Positions 20,690-31,055 of a DNA stretch of 64,000 nt are shown here, one piece after another. A program made the position numbers and the translations under genes. Positions within the stretch are counted from its first letter, which is position 1, and the number at the start of each line of letters is the position of its first letter. The notes below the pieces were generated by a model. That model was not told the DNA's origin and made no database searches. It worked only from the letters and a program-made list of their open reading frames with translations. The DNA lies in contig CP143429.1 in NCBI GenBank assembly GCA_039636775.1, positions 620,001-684,000 of the forward strand, written 5' to 3'. The DNA is from Micrococcaceae bacterium Sec5.8 (GTDB lineage Bacteria > Actinomycetota > Actinomycetes > Actinomycetales > Micrococcaceae).

Positions 20690-22050
20690 CCCATGCCGCC
20701 GCCGCGCACCACTTACAGGACCCTGACGGAACAGGGCCGGCCGGGCCGGCCACCCAAAGCGCCACCCGCCGCCGCCGGACTGCTGCCCTGCCCCTGGTCC
20801 GGGCTGCCGCCATGGCGGCAGCGGCCGCACTGACCACCACCGCGTGCCTCGGCCCGTCCGGCGGAACACGCCTGGAACAGGCCGATGCGAGCGGTGACGG
20901 CACCCTGCGGATCGGGATGATCCTGGACAACACCGGACCCCAGGGCTTCCTCAACGCTCCGCAGCTGGCCGCTGCGAAGCTGGCTATCAGGGACATCAAC
21001 GCTGCCGGGGGGCACAAAGGCAAACCGGTGGAGCTGCTTCCGCCCACGATCGGTGATGACACATCGGCGCAGGCGACGGCGCTGGTTGCAGCCAACGCCG
21101 ATGTGGTCATTGGCCCCACAGACTCGAGCCGTGCGCCTGCCGCCATCGATGTCCTGGCCCATGCCAAGATCGCCGTAATTTCGCCCGCCAACTCGGCCAG
21201 CGGTCTCAGCAGCTATTCGAGCGAAGGCTATTATTTCCGCACTTCCGCGGCGGACATCGCGCAGGCCCCCGTCCTGGTCAAGCTCGCCAAGGACGGCGGC
21301 GCGGCAAGCATCGCCGTGGTCCACGAGGAGGGCAGTTACGGCAAGGATGTGTCCACCGCCGTGGCAGCCGCGGCCAAGGACTCGGGTCTCAAAGTCGTGG
21401 CCTCTGCCAGCTTCGCTCCGGGCCAGGCCCGGCAGGCGGCGGACGCTGTGAAAGCTGCGGTCCCCGACGCCGTCGTGCTGGTCTCCCGCGCAGGCGCCCA
21501 GGGCGCCATCGCCGAACTGAACAATGCCGGCGTCGCCGGGAAGAAGCTCCTCCTCAGCGACGGGGCCGTCAACGCCTACGGGTCGGGGCTCGGTTCCAGC
21601 GCCCTCGACGGCGCGCGGGGAATCCTTCCGGGGACGTTTGCTTCCGCACATTTCCAGGCTGAACTGGTCTCCGTGGATCCGCAATTGACGGATATGACGT
21701 TCGCCGCCGAGACGTACGACGCCGTGAATCTCGCCGCCATCGCCGCCGCCGCGGCACAGGACGATGCCGGGTCCTCCATTGCTGCGGGCCTGACCGCGGT
21801 CTCGGGCGGCAAAGCCCCGGCGTCCGGCGGTGCCGCGCCGGCCGGGGAGGCTGCCGTGTGCAAGAGCTACCAGGAATGCCTGGCTGTTCTCGGGACCGGT
21901 AAGCGCGCTGACTATGACGGTGAATCCGGGCGGATCAGTTTCGATGCCCATGGTGACGTCAGCTCGGCCAATTACGTCGTGTACAGCTACGGGGCGGACA
22001 ACTTGCCGACCAGAAGCGGTAGCGAAACAGCCGGCAGCAGCGGGAGTTAA
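20686..22050 (+). CDS. periplasmic-binding-protein-like lipoprotein (branched-chain amino acid type)
   Basis: A 454-residue type I solute-binding protein of the Peripla_BP_6/Leu-Ile-Val family. A twin-Arg-rich N-terminus, a hydrophobic stretch and the lipobox 'TTAC' (about residues 41-44) predict a lipid-anchored protein. The fold is seen in '[32 protein letters not shown]' and '[32 protein letters not shown]'. No permease or ATPase gene is adjacent, so it may be an orphan receptor or feed a distant transporter. The GTG start lies within the csp stop (4-nt overlap). Confidence 0.85.
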   Translation: MTHAAAAHHLQDPDGTGPAGPATQSATRRRRTAALPLVRAAAMAAAAALTTTACLGPSGGTRLEQADASGDGTLRIGMILDNTGPQGFLNAPQLAAAKLAIRDINAAGGHKGKPVELLPPTIGDDTSAQATALVAANADVVIGPTDSSRAPAAIDVLAHAKIAVISPANSASGLSSYSSEGYYFRTSAADIAQAPVLVKLAKDGGAASIAVVHEEGSYGKDVSTAVAAAAKDSGLKVVASASFAPGQARQAADAVKAAVPDAVVLVSRAGAQGAIAELNNAGVAGKKLLLSDGAVNAYGSGLGSSALDGARGILPGTFASAHFQAELVSVDPQLTDMTFAAETYDAVNLAAIAAAAAQDDAGSSIAAGLTAVSGGKAPASGGAAPAGEAAVCKSYQECLAVLGTGKRADYDGESGRISFDAHGDVSSANYVVYSYGADNLPTRSGSETAGSSGS

Positions 22051-22122
22051 TCGCCCGTAGCGTATTGCGTCGGCATCCAGTGGCGCCAGCCCGCCGATAG
22101 CGGACTTCCAGCACCCCCACTG

Positions 22123-22149
22123 CTTGCACTCTCCCCGGGGGAGTGCTAA
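22123..22149. promoter_or_regulatory. CIRCE operator 1 (HrcA site) overlapping the groEL promoter
   Basis: CTTGCACTC-N9-GAGTGCTAA, one mismatch from the CIRCE consensus TTAGCACTC-N9-GAGTGCTAA. A -35-like TTGCAC at 22124 and a -10-like TAATTA at 22147, spaced 17 bp, overlap it, so HrcA would block the promoter. Confidence 0.9.
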
Positions 22150-22157
22150 TTATGGAG

Positions 22158-22184
22158 TTAGCACTCCTGCGTATTGACTGCTAA
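22158..22184. promoter_or_regulatory. CIRCE operator 2 (HrcA site)
   Basis: TTAGCACTC-N9-GACTGCTAA, one mismatch in the right arm (GAC for GAG). It lies 8 bp after operator 1. Two tandem sites suggest cooperative or very tight HrcA repression. Confidence 0.88.
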
Positions 22185-22268
22185 AACAACGCCCGGTTCG
22201 TCCGGCCGCGAAGTTGAGGCAGCCGTTCCTGGAGCGAAAGAAACACCTGGCTGGGGTGAGATCCCTGA

Positions 22269-24005
<1,737 letters not shown>

Positions 24006-24055
24006 CCACCCTGCTTCCCGGGTCTGGGAAACCAGTCCTGAACGTCCAGTTCAAC

Positions 24056-24089
24056 GGCGGCGGCTCCACCTTCGGGTGGGGCCGCCGCC
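24056..24089 (+). terminator. hairpin terminator after groEL
   Basis: A GC-rich stem (ggcggcggc..ccacc with ggtgg..gccgccgcc) around a TTCG loop, 50 nt past the groEL stop. There is no clear U-tract. Confidence 0.75.
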
Positions 24090-24155
24090 GGCGTTAAGCC
24101 GGTGCCGGCTCCGGCGGTGACAGCTATGCCGGCGGGTGTCTGGCAGGATGGTGCA

Positions 24156-25202
24156 GTGACAATTACAGCAGCAGCCGACGGTTCGGCATTAGGAAATCCC
24201 GGCCCGGCCGGTTGGGCCTGGTACGTCAACGATGACTGCTGGCGGGCCGGCGGATGGCCGCACGGCACCAACAACATGGGCGAGCTCATGGCCGTGCTGG
24301 ATCTCTTCCACGCCACCGCGCACCTGCCCGGCGAGGACCTGCACATCCTCTGCGACAGCCAGTACGTCATCAACTCGGTCACCAAATGGATGCCGGGCTG
24401 GAAGCGCAAAGGCTGGCGCAAGTCCGACGGCAAGCCCGTGATGAACGTCGAGCTGCTCAAGGAAATCGACAAGGCGCTGGCCGGCCGGAAATACACCTTC
24501 GAGTGGGTGCGCGGCCATGCCGGGCATGACCTCAACGAGGCAGCGGATGACCGCGCCCGTGCGGCCGCAACGTCCTACCAGCAGGGCGTGGCGGTGCGCC
24601 AGGGGCCCGGTTTCGGCACCGCTGCCCCTGCTTCCGTGGCCCTTGATTCCGCCGCGCCCGCGGCCCAGCCAGCCGCGGCAGCTCCTGCGCCCCGGCAGGC
24701 GGCGCCCCCGGCAGAACCGGAGCCGGTCCGCCGGCGGCAGTTGTTCGATGTGTACCCCAACGCCGCAGCGCCGTCCCTGTTTTCGGAGCCCTCGCTCTTC
24801 GACGAGCCGGACCTCTTCAGCGAACTCGACGAGGACACCACGCCGGCCCCCGGTATGGACGCAAGCCCCGAGGCAATCGTCGAGGCGCTCGAGCGTGAGC
24901 TCCTCCGCCCGGAGACCCGCGCCGACATCGGACGCACCGGGATCCTCCTGCACCCGGAGTTCACCGAAATCGGCAGCTCGGGCCGGATGTGGACCCGGGA
25001 CGCCGTAATGATGTCCCTGGCAGAGCAGCCCGGCGGCCCCGCAGACCTCGAGGTGATCGGCGCGGACCGGCTGGGTGAGCAGACCATCCTGCTTACCTAC
25101 CGCAGCCACACCCGGACTGGAACGGCCCTGCGCAGCTCTCTTTGGGTTCACGACGGGGCGCAATGGCGGCTTCGGTTCCACCAGGGCACCCCCGAGGTTT
25201 GA
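24156..25202 (+). CDS. rnhA: ribonuclease HI fused to a C-terminal NTF2-like (DUF4440) domain
   Basis: A 348-residue protein. The N-terminal ~150 residues are RNase HI, which cuts RNA in RNA:DNA hybrids: catalytic acids are in 'AADGSALGNPGPAGWAW', 'NNMGELMAVLDL', 'LCDSQYVINS' and 'LNEAADDRAR'. A disordered Ala/Pro linker (about 155-230) leads to a domain of about 110 residues ('ALERELLRPETRADIGRTGILLHPEFTEIGSSGRMWTRD') that matches the DUF4440/SnoaL-like NTF2 fold. The GTG at 24156 follows AGGATGG; in-frame ATGs at 24102 and 24126 are less likely. The fusion is unusual compared with the 155-residue E. coli enzyme. Confidence 0.88.
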   Translation: MTITAAADGSALGNPGPAGWAWYVNDDCWRAGGWPHGTNNMGELMAVLDLFHATAHLPGEDLHILCDSQYVINSVTKWMPGWKRKGWRKSDGKPVMNVELLKEIDKALAGRKYTFEWVRGHAGHDLNEAADDRARAAATSYQQGVAVRQGPGFGTAAPASVALDSAAPAAQPAAAAPAPRQAAPPAEPEPVRRRQLFDVYPNAAAPSLFSEPSLFDEPDLFSELDEDTTPAPGMDASPEAIVEALERELLRPETRADIGRTGILLHPEFTEIGSSGRMWTRDAVMMSLAEQPGGPADLEVIGADRLGEQTILLTYRSHTRTGTALRSSLWVHDGAQWRLRFHQGTPEV

Positions 25203-25258
25203 GGCTTTCTCCGGCGGACAGGGCATGCCCGAGGTTTGCGGCGGTCTCCGGCGGACAG
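25191..25258. repeat. imperfect 37-bp tandem duplication at the end of the RNase HI gene
   Basis: CCCGAGGTTT...CTCCGGCGGACAG occurs at 25191 and again at 25228. The first copy includes the last codons and stop of the gene. It suggests a small duplication of the 3' end. Confidence 0.6.
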
Positions 25259-25263
25259 GCGGA

Positions 25264-25551
25264 TCAGCTGAAACGCTGCGTGTTGCCCAGCTCTGCCTGG
25301 GCGTAGCTCGCCGCCGCGGAGGTCAGCGCGAGGTTGATTGACGCCAGGGACGCCTCAACTTTTCCCTGGGTCAGGGTCCACTCGGACACCAGGGCGTGAA
25401 AGTTGGTGGCCGCCGAGCCCCGCCAGGTGGCTTGTAGCTCGTCGAGCCCGCGTTTCATGGCCTGGACGTCGGCGCTGATCCGGTCCACGGTGGCCTTGAC
25501 GTTGGCCGATTTGAGCTCGAGGAGTTCTGTATCGACGGTGATGATGCTCAT
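25264..25551 (-). CDS. WXG100 family (ESAT-6-like) protein
   Basis: A 95-residue helical hairpin protein with the WXG turn as 'TWRGSAA' near the middle. Members are substrates or partners of type VII (ESX) secretion. The ATG ending at 25551 has AAAGG upstream; the longer frame to 25599 is less likely. The usual YxxxD/E tail signal is not evident: the C-terminus reads 'YAQAELGNTQRFS'. No EccC, EccD or other ESX gene is in the window, so it is an orphan here. Confidence 0.85.
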   Translation of the reverse strand: MSIITVDTELLELKSANVKATVDRISADVQAMKRGLDELQATWRGSAATNFHALVSEWTLTQGKVEASLASINLALTSAAASYAQAELGNTQRFS

Positions 25552-25678
25552 GGGCTGGCCTTTCTCTGCAATATCGCTGGTCCGGGTTTTCCGGTTCATT
25601 GCGAGCCTAGTCAGGCGCCCGGGTGCGGGGGAGCGAGGGCCGCGCTATGTGGAAAAAGCCGGTGCTGCCACGAACCGG

Positions 25679-27226
25679 TCAGCTCCTGGCAGCGTCACCT
25701 GCACCTGCACCTGCACCGGCACCTGCACCGGCGCCGGCGCCGGCACCTGAACCTGCACCGGAGCCGGCCTCGTCGTCCCGGGCGTCGTCCGGAGCCTCAT
25801 CCAGGAACGGCAGGCTGACCACGAGCGTGGCCCCGCCGCCGTCCGTCCGTGCAACCCGAACGCTGCCGGCATGCGCGCCGACGATGGCTGCCACGATCGC
25901 CAGTCCCAGCCCGCTGCCGCCGGTCTCCCGGGTGCGGGACGTGTCCGCCCGGTAGAACCGCTCGAAGATCCGTGCGGCCTCCTCGTCCGGGACGCCGGGA
26001 CCGTGGTCGCGGACCTCAATAACGGACCGCCGGGCGCCGTCCTGGCCGGTCCGGACCCCGACGGCCAGTTCGATCGGGGTGCCGGCAGGGGTGTAGCGCA
26101 ACGCGTTGCCTACCAGGTTGCCCACCACCTGCCGGAGTTTGGCCTCCTCGCCCAGCACAGGCGCCGGAGCCGGGGGACCGCCGTCGAACCCGGTCAGGGT
26201 GATGGCGCGGCTGCGGTCACTCGCCTGGGTATCGACCACGGCGTCGTTGGCCACCAGCAGCAGGTCGGCGGGTTTTTGCTGCAGCGGCCTCTGCTCGTCG
26301 ATCCTTGCCAGCAGCAACAGGTCCTCCACCATGGTGCCCATCCGCTTGGCCTCGCTTTCGATCCGGCTCATGGCCGTGGCGACGTCTTCGGGCGTGGACA
26401 GGGCGCCGTGCCGGTACAGCTCGGAGAAACCCCGAATCGTCACGAGGGGGGTCCGCAGCTCGTGGGAGGCGTCGGCGGCGAAGCGCCGCATCCGCTCCTC
26501 GGACGCCATCCGGGCGGCAAAGGCAGTCTCGATGTGGGCGAGCATGGCGTTGAGGGAGCTGCCCAGCCGGCCCACCTCGGTGTTGGGGTTCTCCAGTTCC
26601 ACGCGACGGGAGAGGTCACCGGCGGCAATTGCCGCGGCCGTCCTTTCGACCCGTGCCAGGGGCCGGAACGACCGGGAAATGCTCCAGGTGGCGATGAAGA
26701 AGGCCAAAACCAGCGTCAGCAGCCCGACGCCGACGACCACCAGCACGGCATGTTCCATCACCGAATCCACCGGCCACAAGGGCAGCCCGATCACCACCAC
26801 GGAACTGCGCTCGTTGCTGTCGACGACGTTGAGCGCGACCACCCGCCAGTTGCGCCCGTCCGTGCCGCGGACCAGGAACGGGGCCAGCTGGCGCTCTGCG
26901 GCGTCCGTGGCGCTGATGCTGGCGATGTCCGGGTGGACGTCCTTGTTGCCGCCAAACGGCCGCGGCGGCTGTCCCGGTGTGAAGAGCATCAGCGAGTAGT
27001 CGGTGGGGATGCTCTGGTTCTGTTCCTGCAACTGGCTAAATGACTGCTGCTGCCGGACGGAGGCCACGGCGGCACGGAGCTTGTCGTCTACCTGCCCCTG
27101 CAGGTAGCTGTGCAGCAGGGTCAACGTTCCCGCGCCGGTGACGGTGAGCGCCACCAGCATCAGGGCGGTCATGATGGCGACAAGCTGCGACCTCAGGGAC
27201 GCCGACTTCCAACGGTGGAGCAACAA
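25679..27226 (-). CDS. two-component sensor histidine kinase
   Basis: A 515-residue membrane kinase. TM1 is at about residues 15-38 and TM2 at 158-181, with an extracytoplasmic sensor of about 120 residues between them. A HAMP domain follows, then HisKA with phospho-acceptor H255 in 'ADASHELRTPL', and HATPase_c with 'NLVGNALRYTP' (N box), 'DHGPGVP' (G1) and 'GGSGLGLAIV' (G2). Residues 485-515 are an odd Gly/Ala tail encoded by a 6-bp tandem repeat. The response regulator lies upstream with a 2-nt gap. The signal is unknown; the layout is like MprB/TrcS-type kinases. Confidence 0.93.
   Translation of the reverse strand: MLLHRWKSASLRSQLVAIMTALMLVALTVTGAGTLTLLHSYLQGQVDDKLRAAVASVRQQQSFSQLQEQNQSIPTDYSLMLFTPGQPPRPFGGNKDVHPDIASISATDAAERQLAPFLVRGTDGRNWRVVALNVVDSNERSSVVVIGLPLWPVDSVMEHAVLVVVGVGLLTLVLAFFIATWSISRSFRPLARVERTAAAIAAGDLSRRVELENPNTEVGRLGSSLNAMLAHIETAFAARMASEERMRRFAADASHELRTPLVTIRGFSELYRHGALSTPEDVATAMSRIESEAKRMGTMVEDLLLLARIDEQRPLQQKPADLLLVANDAVVDTQASDRSRAITLTGFDGGPPAPAPVLGEEAKLRQVVGNLVGNALRYTPAGTPIELAVGVRTGQDGARRSVIEVRDHGPGVPDEEAARIFERFYRADTSRTRETGGSGLGLAIVAAIVGAHAGSVRVARTDGGGATLVVSLPFLDEAPDDARDDEAGSGAGSGAGAGAGAGAGAGAGAGDAARS
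25692..25770. repeat. hexanucleotide tandem repeat in the 3' end of the kinase gene
   Basis: Repeated CACCTG/CACCGG/CGCCGG hexamers (Gly-Ala codons on the minus strand), about a dozen units. The period of six preserves the reading frame, so copy-number change would lengthen or shorten the tail rather than switch the gene off. Confidence 0.8.
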
Positions 27227-27228
27227 GG

Positions 27229-27948
27229 TCAGCGCTTCTCGGCCGTCCGCAGCACGTAACCCACGCCCCGCTTGGTTTGGATCAGCGCCGGGGCATCGGC
27301 ATCAATGTCCACTTTGCGGCGGAGGTAGGAGATGTAGGACTCCACGATGGAGGCGTCGCCGTTGAAGTCGTACTCCCACACGTGGTCCAGGATCTGTGCC
27401 TTGGACAGCACGCGGTTGGGGTTGAGCATGAGGTAGCGCAGCAGCTTGAATTCGGTGGGGGACAGCTCAATCACCGTGCCGCCGCGGCGGACCTCGTGGG
27501 CGTCATCGTCGAGTTCCAGGTCATCGACGCGGATAACGGCGTCGTCGTCCTGCAGGGGCTGGGTGCGGCGGAGCACGGCGCGGATGCGGGCCACAACCTC
27601 GTCGAGGCTGAACGGCTTGGTGACGTAGTCGTCGCCACCCACGGTCAATCCCATCACCTTGTCCTCGGTGTCATCCTTGGCGGTCAGGAAGAGCACGGGG
27701 AAGTGTTTACCGGCGGCGCGCAGCCGGCGGGTGACGGTGAAGCCGTCCATATCAGGCAGCATCACGTCAAGCACGGCAAGATCGGGGGAGTGCAGATCCA
27801 CCGCTGCCAGTGCCTCACGCCCGTTGGAGGCAGAGACGACCTCAAAGCCGGCGAAGCGCAACGAGGTGGACAGCAGCTCGCGGATGTTCGGTTCATCGTC
27901 AACGACGAGCAGCTTGGCTTCCGGACCGTTCTTTTTCATAGTTCCCAT
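27229..27948 (-). CDS. OmpR-family response regulator
   Basis: A 239-residue regulator: a receiver domain with the phospho-acceptor Asp in 'LAVLDVMLPDMDG', the acidic pair in 'LLVVDDEPN' and the Lys in 'VTKPFSLDE', then a winged-helix DNA-binding domain with 'LSPTEFKLLRYLMLNPNRVLSKAQIL' and 'SYISYLRRKVD'. It is the partner of the downstream kinase. The ATG ending at 27948 has GGGAG 5 nt upstream; that GGGAG can pair in a leader hairpin. Divergent from the small protein and FHA-like genes. Confidence 0.93.
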   Translation of the reverse strand: MGTMKKNGPEAKLLVVDDEPNIRELLSTSLRFAGFEVVSASNGREALAAVDLHSPDLAVLDVMLPDMDGFTVTRRLRAAGKHFPVLFLTAKDDTEDKVMGLTVGGDDYVTKPFSLDEVVARIRAVLRRTQPLQDDDAVIRVDDLELDDDAHEVRRGGTVIELSPTEFKLLRYLMLNPNRVLSKAQILDHVWEYDFNGDASIVESYISYLRRKVDIDADAPALIQTKRGVGYVLRTAEKR

Positions 27949-27952
27949 AATG

Positions 27953-27969
27953 CTCCCGGAATCTGGGAG
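27953..27969 (-). promoter_or_regulatory. leader hairpin that includes the response regulator ribosome-binding site
   Basis: On the minus-strand transcript CTCCC-N7-GGGAG lies directly before CATT-ATG. The 3' arm GGGAG is the Shine-Dalgarno sequence, so the fold would hide it. Confidence 0.4.
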
Positions 27970-28156
27970 TTTTCTGTATGGGAGATGTGTGTTGGATGGA
28001 CCAGGGCGGCCGCCGGCCGCGGCGGTCGACCGTACGGGAAATCAAGGGGCCCCGCCCAAGGCATTCCCCTCCGCGCAGGCCGCTACTAGAGTGGCCATAT
28101 CGAACCCACTTTGCCGCGGCGGTACGAGCGACCGGCAGCCAACAAGGAGCACACAA

Positions 28157-28417
28157 GTGACGACTGAGAGCAATGCAGCCAGCAGTGCGGGATCCGCTGA
28201 CCGGAGCATCCGGGACTGGGCGGACCTGGCCGAAGAGATGTGGTCCTACCTGACCGGCAAGGGCGCCGCGATCAATTACAACTTCGTCGACATGACGATC
28301 GAAGTTCCCCGTGACATTGGCCCGGACGCGCCGCGCGCCACCTGGAAGCTGAATGGAAGCCTCCGTGTGACCACCAGCGACAAGGATGCAGCGGGTTCAG
28401 ACGAGAACAGAAGCTGA
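28157..28417 (+). CDS. small conserved-looking protein of unknown function
   Basis: An 86-residue acidic protein; GTG start with AAGGAG at 7-nt spacing. A central ordered part runs 'IRDWADLAEEMWSYLTGKGA' then 'FVDMTIEVPRD', suggesting a helix followed by strands; both ends are polar and probably disordered. I do not recognise a family. It lies 2 nt before the FHA-like gene, so the two are almost certainly cotranscribed. Confidence 0.75.
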   Translation: MTTESNAASSAGSADRSIRDWADLAEEMWSYLTGKGAAINYNFVDMTIEVPRDIGPDAPRATWKLNGSLRVTTSDKDAAGSDENRS

Positions 28418-28419
28418 CC

Positions 28420-29295
28420 TTGGCCCCGCGATTCAGGGCCGATATCAATCTGGACTTCTCGCTCCAGGAGCCGTCCGGGGAAGAGGTCCGCGGATCGGTG
28501 CAGGCGTCCGGGTCCGAGGTGGTGGTCTCCTTGGAGAGCATGGGCGCCCTGCTGTCCCAGCGGATGCCGTCTCTGGGCGATATGCGGCCGCTGGCCCAAA
28601 CCTTGTCCGACCAGGGCCTGACAGTGGCTGTGGATGGGCCCGATGGCAGAATCATCAGCCTCGGCGCCGTCGCGGCTCCTGCCTCCCAGCGCGTGATTAC
28701 CAGGTCACCGCACATCAAACTGGGAAAGTTGGGTGCGCTGGCGCCCATGCTGAAGCGGGGCAGGCGCGCTCCGGCACGGGGGTTCTCCCTGCTTCCACCA
28801 GGCACGCTGTTGCCGCTGCTGCCCACGGTGAAGCGCAAGATCCCCCGGCGCATCACCACCACGCACTACACGCGCGGCGGCGGCTCTCCGCGATTGATTT
28901 TCGTCCAGGACTCGGAATCCTGGAACGGACAGGTCCCGCGGGTATTCAGCCTTGCTGCCGAGCGTGTAAGCATCGGCAGCGACCCCGCTGTAGACCTGCA
29001 ACTGCCCGGCCTCGAAGGGATCCACGCGGAAATCGTCCATAACGAGCAGGACGAATATGTCCTGGTCCGGCACGGCAAAGTCACGGGCAGCTTCGCTCCC
29101 GGATCCTCGTCTGTGTTGCGCACCGGCGCCCGGCTCCAAATGGGTCAGTGGTGCCTGGCTTTCTTCCGGGAGGAATACGCAGACCACGGGCGTCCCTTCG
29201 GCGGGCGCAGCGGCGGCGAATTTGCCTACCAGCGGCCCCAGCGGGATCCGCGCACCGGGGCGCTGGAACGGGACAGTTCGACGTATATCCGCTGA
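28420..29295 (+). CDS. FHA-domain-like protein with altered phosphopeptide site
   Basis: A 291-residue protein; TTG start 2 nt after the preceding stop. Residues 170-245 follow the FHA beta-sandwich pattern ('VFSLAAERVSIGSDPAVDLQLPGLEGIHAEIVHNEQDEYVLV'). Canonical FHA domains read GR ... SR.H around the phosphothreonine pocket; here the positions read GS and GIH, so the Arg and Ser ligands are missing. The N-terminal 110 residues are strand-rich and unrecognised, and a basic Pro-rich linker joins the two parts. No kinase is adjacent, apart from the divergent His kinase. Confidence 0.75.
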   Translation: MAPRFRADINLDFSLQEPSGEEVRGSVQASGSEVVVSLESMGALLSQRMPSLGDMRPLAQTLSDQGLTVAVDGPDGRIISLGAVAAPASQRVITRSPHIKLGKLGALAPMLKRGRRAPARGFSLLPPGTLLPLLPTVKRKIPRRITTTHYTRGGGSPRLIFVQDSESWNGQVPRVFSLAAERVSIGSDPAVDLQLPGLEGIHAEIVHNEQDEYVLVRHGKVTGSFAPGSSSVLRTGARLQMGQWCLAFFREEYADHGRPFGGRSGGEFAYQRPQRDPRTGALERDSSTYIR

Positions 29296-29399
29296 CCGGG
29301 GACGCCCCGGTGCCGCGCGTCGGCCCGGTCCGGGTGCGGACCGGGCCGACGTGCGCCGGGCAGCTTGCGGACCGCAAGGCCCGCGTGCGGGCGCTGCGG

Positions 29400-31055
29400 T
29401 CATTCGGTCGGCGAACCCGTGCCGACGTCCCTGGCGTCCATGATCCGGTAGGCGTAGCCCTGCTCGGCCAGGAACCGTTGGCGCTTAGCCGCGAAGTCCT
29501 GGTCCAGGGTGTCCCGGGCCACCAGGGAGTAAAAGCGCGCAGCGCGGCCGTCCTTCTTGGGACGCAGCAGCCGGCCAAGGCGCTGGGCCTCCTCCTGCCG
29601 GGAGCCAAAGGATCCGGACACCTGGATGGCCACCGACGCCTCCGGCAGGTCGATGGAGAAGTTGGCCACCTTGGACACCACCAGGGTGTGCACCTCCCCG
29701 GCGCGGAAGGCATCGAAAAGCTTCTGGCGTTCCTTGACGGACGTGTCGCCCTTGATCACCGGCGCCTGCAGGCGCTCGCCGATCTCATCGAGCTGGTCGA
29801 TGTATTGTCCGATCACCAGCAGTTGCTCACCGGCATGCTCGGCCACGAGTCGCTCCACCACCAGGGTCTTGGACTCGGACGTGGCGCAGAGCCGGTACTT
29901 GTCCGCGTCCTCGGCCATCGCGTAGGCCACACGTTCATCGCGGGGCAGATCAATCCGCACCTCGACGCAGTCCGCCGGCGCAATGTAGCCCTGCGCCTCG
30001 ATGTCCTTCCACGGCGCGTCGTAGCGCTTGGGCCCGATCAGGCTGAAGACCTCGCCCTCTCGGCCGTCCTCACGGATCAACGTGGCGGTCAGGCCGAGCC
30101 TGCGGCGGGCCTGCAGGTCCGCGGTCATTCGGAAGATCGGGGCAGGCAGGAGATGGACCTCGTCGTAGATGATCAGCCCCCAGTCGTTGCCGTCCACGAG
30201 CTCAAGGTGGGGGTAGAGGCCGCCGCGCTTGGTGGTCAGCACCTGGTAGGTGGCGATGGTGACGGGGCGTACTTCCTTCACGGACCCCGAGTACTCGCCG
30301 ATTTCCTCCTCGGTGAGCGACGTGCGCTTAAGCAGTTCCTCCTTCCACTGCCGGGCAGAGACCGTGTTGGTCACCAGGATCAGCGTGGTGGTGGAGCTGG
30401 TGGCCATCGCGGCGGCTCCCACGAGCGTCTTGCCGGCGCCGCACGGCAGGACGACGACGCCGCTGCCGTCGGCCCAGAAGTTCTCCATCGCCAGCTGCTG
30501 GTACGGGCGCAGCTTCCAGCCGGTCTCGTTAAGTACGATCGGGTGCGGCGTGCCGTCAACGTACCCGGCGAGGTCCTCCGCCGGCCAGCCGATCTTCAGC
30601 AGCAGCTGCTTGAGCTGGCCGCGCTGGGAGGAGTGCACCACCACGGTTTCAGCGTCAATCCTCGGACCCAGCAGGGGCGCGATCTTCTTGGCGCGGCTGA
30701 CCTCCTCCAGAACCGGATAGTCCGAGGTGCGCATCACGAGCCCGTGCTGGGGATCTTTTTCGAGCCGCAGCCGGCCATACCGGGACATGGTTTCCTCGAC
30801 ATCGATCAGCAGGGAATGCGGCACCGGGAAACGGGAGTACTTCAGCAGGGTATCGAGTACCTTTTCGGCATCCAGGCCGGCGGCCCGCGCGTTCCACAGG
30901 CCCAACGGCGTGAGCCGGTAGCTGTGGATGTGCTCGGGGGCGCGCTCAAGTTCGGCGAAGGCGGCGATGGCGTGACGGGCCTCGGTGGCGAGCTCGTGAT
31001 CCACTTCGAGCAGGATGGTTTTATCACTCTGGACGATCAGCGGTCCATCGTTCAC
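29400..31055 (-). CDS. bacterial XPB/Ssl2-type DNA repair helicase
   Basis: A 551-residue SF2 helicase. Walker A is 'PCGAGKT' (204-210), the DEAH-type box is 'YDEVHLLP' (298-301 DEVH), motif III 'LTATLIRED', and motif VI lies in 'QRLGRLLRPKKDGRAARFY'. An N-terminal damage-recognition-like domain (about 1-170) precedes the motor, as in archaeal and mycobacterial XPB. It should translocate on DNA and open damaged duplex. Its start overlaps the end of the partner gene by 4 nt. The order XPB plus partner matches mycobacterial Rv0861c-Rv0862c (from memory). Confidence 0.93.
   Translation of the reverse strand: MNDGPLIVQSDKTILLEVDHELATEARHAIAAFAELERAPEHIHSYRLTPLGLWNARAAGLDAEKVLDTLLKYSRFPVPHSLLIDVEETMSRYGRLRLEKDPQHGLVMRTSDYPVLEEVSRAKKIAPLLGPRIDAETVVVHSSQRGQLKQLLLKIGWPAEDLAGYVDGTPHPIVLNETGWKLRPYQQLAMENFWADGSGVVVLPCGAGKTLVGAAAMATSSTTTLILVTNTVSARQWKEELLKRTSLTEEEIGEYSGSVKEVRPVTIATYQVLTTKRGGLYPHLELVDGNDWGLIIYDEVHLLPAPIFRMTADLQARRRLGLTATLIREDGREGEVFSLIGPKRYDAPWKDIEAQGYIAPADCVEVRIDLPRDERVAYAMAEDADKYRLCATSESKTLVVERLVAEHAGEQLLVIGQYIDQLDEIGERLQAPVIKGDTSVKERQKLFDAFRAGEVHTLVVSKVANFSIDLPEASVAIQVSGSFGSRQEEAQRLGRLLRPKKDGRAARFYSLVARDTLDQDFAAKRQRFLAEQGYAYRIMDARDVGTGSPTE

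Noticed and set aside
25645..26019. Other frames over the kinase tail repeat
   Set aside because: The hexamer keeps several frames open; only the minus-strand kinase frame continues into a real domain.
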